From Lachnospiraceae bacterium (GTDB lineage: Bacteria > Bacillota > Clostridia > Lachnospirales > Lachnospiraceae): a stretch of 57,321 nucleotides of DNA. A model generated the notes under the pieces. The model was not told the DNA's origin. It made no database searches and saw only the letters and a program-made list of their open reading frames with translations. The DNA lies in contig JAILPE010000059.1 in assembly GCA_024699645.1 (NCBI GenBank), positions 1-57,321 of the forward strand, in the 5' to 3' direction. The position numbers were made by a program, and so were the translations under genes. How positions within the stretch are numbered: the stretch's first letter is position 1; every line of letters begins with the position of its first letter. Below are positions 56,109-57,321 of the stretch, piece after piece.

Positions 56109-56728
56109 TAAATTCTAAAAAGACCGATGACAATACCGAGGATTTCACAATTATCAACAATGATAGGATCCATTGTATCATTCTCAGGCTGAAGTCTGAT
56201 ATGGTCTTTTTCTTTATAGAACGTTTTAACCGTAACACTGTCATCGATCAAAGCAACGACCATGTCTCCGTTATTGGCAACATTCTGTTGCTTCACAAGT
56301 ATTTGATCACCGTCAAAAATACCTTTGTTTATCATGCTCTGCCCTTTTACCTTCAACATAAATGTTTTTGAATTGGGCAGGTAATCGATAGGTATCGGGA
56401 AATAACCGTCAAGATTTTCTACAGCCAAAATAGGAGTACCTGCAGTAATAGTACCTACAATAGGAACATTAGTGACTTCTTTTCTCATGGAATTGAATTC
56501 TTCATCAACAAGCTCTATTGTACGCGACTTTGCGCCATCACGCTTAAGATAGCCTTTTTCTTCAAGCGCCTGGAGATGCGAATGAACCGTTGATGTCGAA
56601 CTGAGCTTAACTGCATTACAGATTTCACGAACCGAAGGCGGAAAACCTCTTTCGATAATAAATTCTTTAATGAAATCAAGGATCTGTTGTTGTTTAACTC
56701 CGGGAGTCATTTTCTTTTTTGCGCCCAT
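56105..56728 (-). CDS. lexA: SOS repressor LexA
   Basis: wHTH KQQQILDFIKEFIIERGFPPSVREICNAVKLSSTSTVHSHLQALEEKGYLKRD; cleavage site ITAGTP; KGQSMI Ser and VTVK Lys; start after AAAGGAAT (ORF opens at 56764). Confidence 0.95.
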   Translation of the reverse strand: MGAKKKMTPGVKQQQILDFIKEFIIERGFPPSVREICNAVKLSSTSTVHSHLQALEEKGYLKRDGAKSRTIELVDEEFNSMRKEVTNVPIVGTITAGTPILAVENLDGYFPIPIDYLPNSKTFMLKVKGQSMINKGIFDGDQILVKQQNVANNGDMVVALIDDSVTVKTFYKEKDHIRLQPENDTMDPIIVDNCEILGIVIGLFRIY

Positions 56729-56776
56729 ATATCCAATTCCTTTCAGTTCAATGTAATCCGACATTATATCGACAAC

Positions 56777-56805
56777 ATTTTAACATACGAACAAATTGTT
56801 GTCAA
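56777..56805 (-). promoter_or_regulatory. lexA promoter
   Basis: On the minus strand TTGACA-N17-TAAAAT. Confidence 0.7.
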
Positions 56806-56816
56806 ACAACTGTTTG
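56803..56816. promoter_or_regulatory. Candidate LexA (SOS) box
   Basis: Perfect 6-2-6 palindrome CAAACAACTGTTTG, close to CGAACRNRYGTTCG, overlapping the -35. Confidence 0.55.
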
Positions 56817-56853
56817 CAAAACAATGTTATCTAACGCTCAGCGGTTATGATCA

Positions 56854-57192
56854 TTAAAGATCCATGCTGACAGCATCTTTCCAAATTCTTTCAAGATCAT
56901 AGAAAGTACGTTGATCGTTCATAAATACGTGAATGACAATATCACCCAGATCTATAAGGATCCATCCGCTGTTTTTTCCACCTTCTATTCTTTTTGGCGA
57001 GATTCCGAGTTTTCCGATCTCATCAATAATATTATCGGTGATGGCATCTATCTGCGGTTGATTATAACCGTGTGTTATAACAAAATAATCACATATAACA
57101 CACAGTTTTTGTATGTCAAGGATTTTGATATCCTCTCCTTTTTTGTCCTCTATAGATTTCTTGATCACCTTTATAAGCTCTAAATTATCCAT
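56854..57192 (-). CDS. rsfS: Ribosome silencing factor RsfS
   Basis: IKKSIEDKKGEDIKILDIQKLCVICDYFVITHGYN, NSGWILIDLGDIVIHVF. Confidence 0.95.
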   Translation of the reverse strand: MDNLELIKVIKKSIEDKKGEDIKILDIQKLCVICDYFVITHGYNQPQIDAITDNIIDEIGKLGISPKRIEGGKNSGWILIDLGDIVIHVFMNDQRTFYDLERIWKDAVSMDL

Positions 57193-57321
57193 ATAAACCT
57201 CGTTTGATATAAATATCCGGACAGATATTTAAAATCTTTACCCTTTCCAATGATTAACGGACATATCATGTTTTTTACTAAAATATGATAACTAATATAA
57301 TACTCATAAATTAATTCTTAG

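Noticed and set aside
1-57321. tRNA or rRNA genes
   Set aside because: Intergenic regions were read on both strands; none showed a plausible cloverleaf with a T-loop GTTCRA motif or rRNA-like sequence.

Overview
The window is a gene-dense chromosomal segment from a Firmicute, probably a Clostridia/Lachnospiraceae-type genome judging from gene content and synteny. About 57 CDSs are supported. Main blocks: (i) acyl-CoA synthetase, then ylxM-ffh-rpsP-khpA-rimM-trmD; (ii) an ~8 kb accessory insertion (GH5, GH43, FecCD-type ABC importer, HydF, methyltransferase) between trmD and rplS; (iii) rplS-lepB-rbgA-rnhB-ylqH-yraN, a DUF512 radical-SAM-like protein, der, plsY, gpsA; (iv) an NlpC/P60 endopeptidase, a membrane-anchored MutS-family protein, mutS-mutL-miaA; (v) an envelope/division cluster mreBCD-mrdA-minCDE-rodA-mgsA-dac, a small P-loop protein, an HlyD-like protein, ylmE-sepF-divIVA-lspA-rluD; (vi) an AAA ATPase, a BlaI-type repressor and a Xer-type recombinase; (vii) a minus-strand group of secreted/envelope genes (lipoproteins, amidase, GGDEF protein, beta-helix-like protein); (viii) a TtcA-family gene, lexA and rsfS. 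No rRNA, tRNA, CRISPR array, transposase or prophage was seen. The best candidates for follow-up are mostly regulatory: a WalR-like 11-bp direct repeat at the NlpC/P60 promoter, a Fur-family-like 7-1-7 palindrome before a lipoprotein gene, 46-bp intergenic tandem repeats before the GGDEF gene, palindromes at the blaI-like promoter, and structured leaders before rpsP and lepB. On the protein side, the membrane MutS homologue, the P-loop/HlyD pair in the division cluster, the AAA ATPase with a possibly degenerate nuclease-like tail and the XerS-like recombinase deserve a second look. All calls come from reading the sequence; no database search was run.
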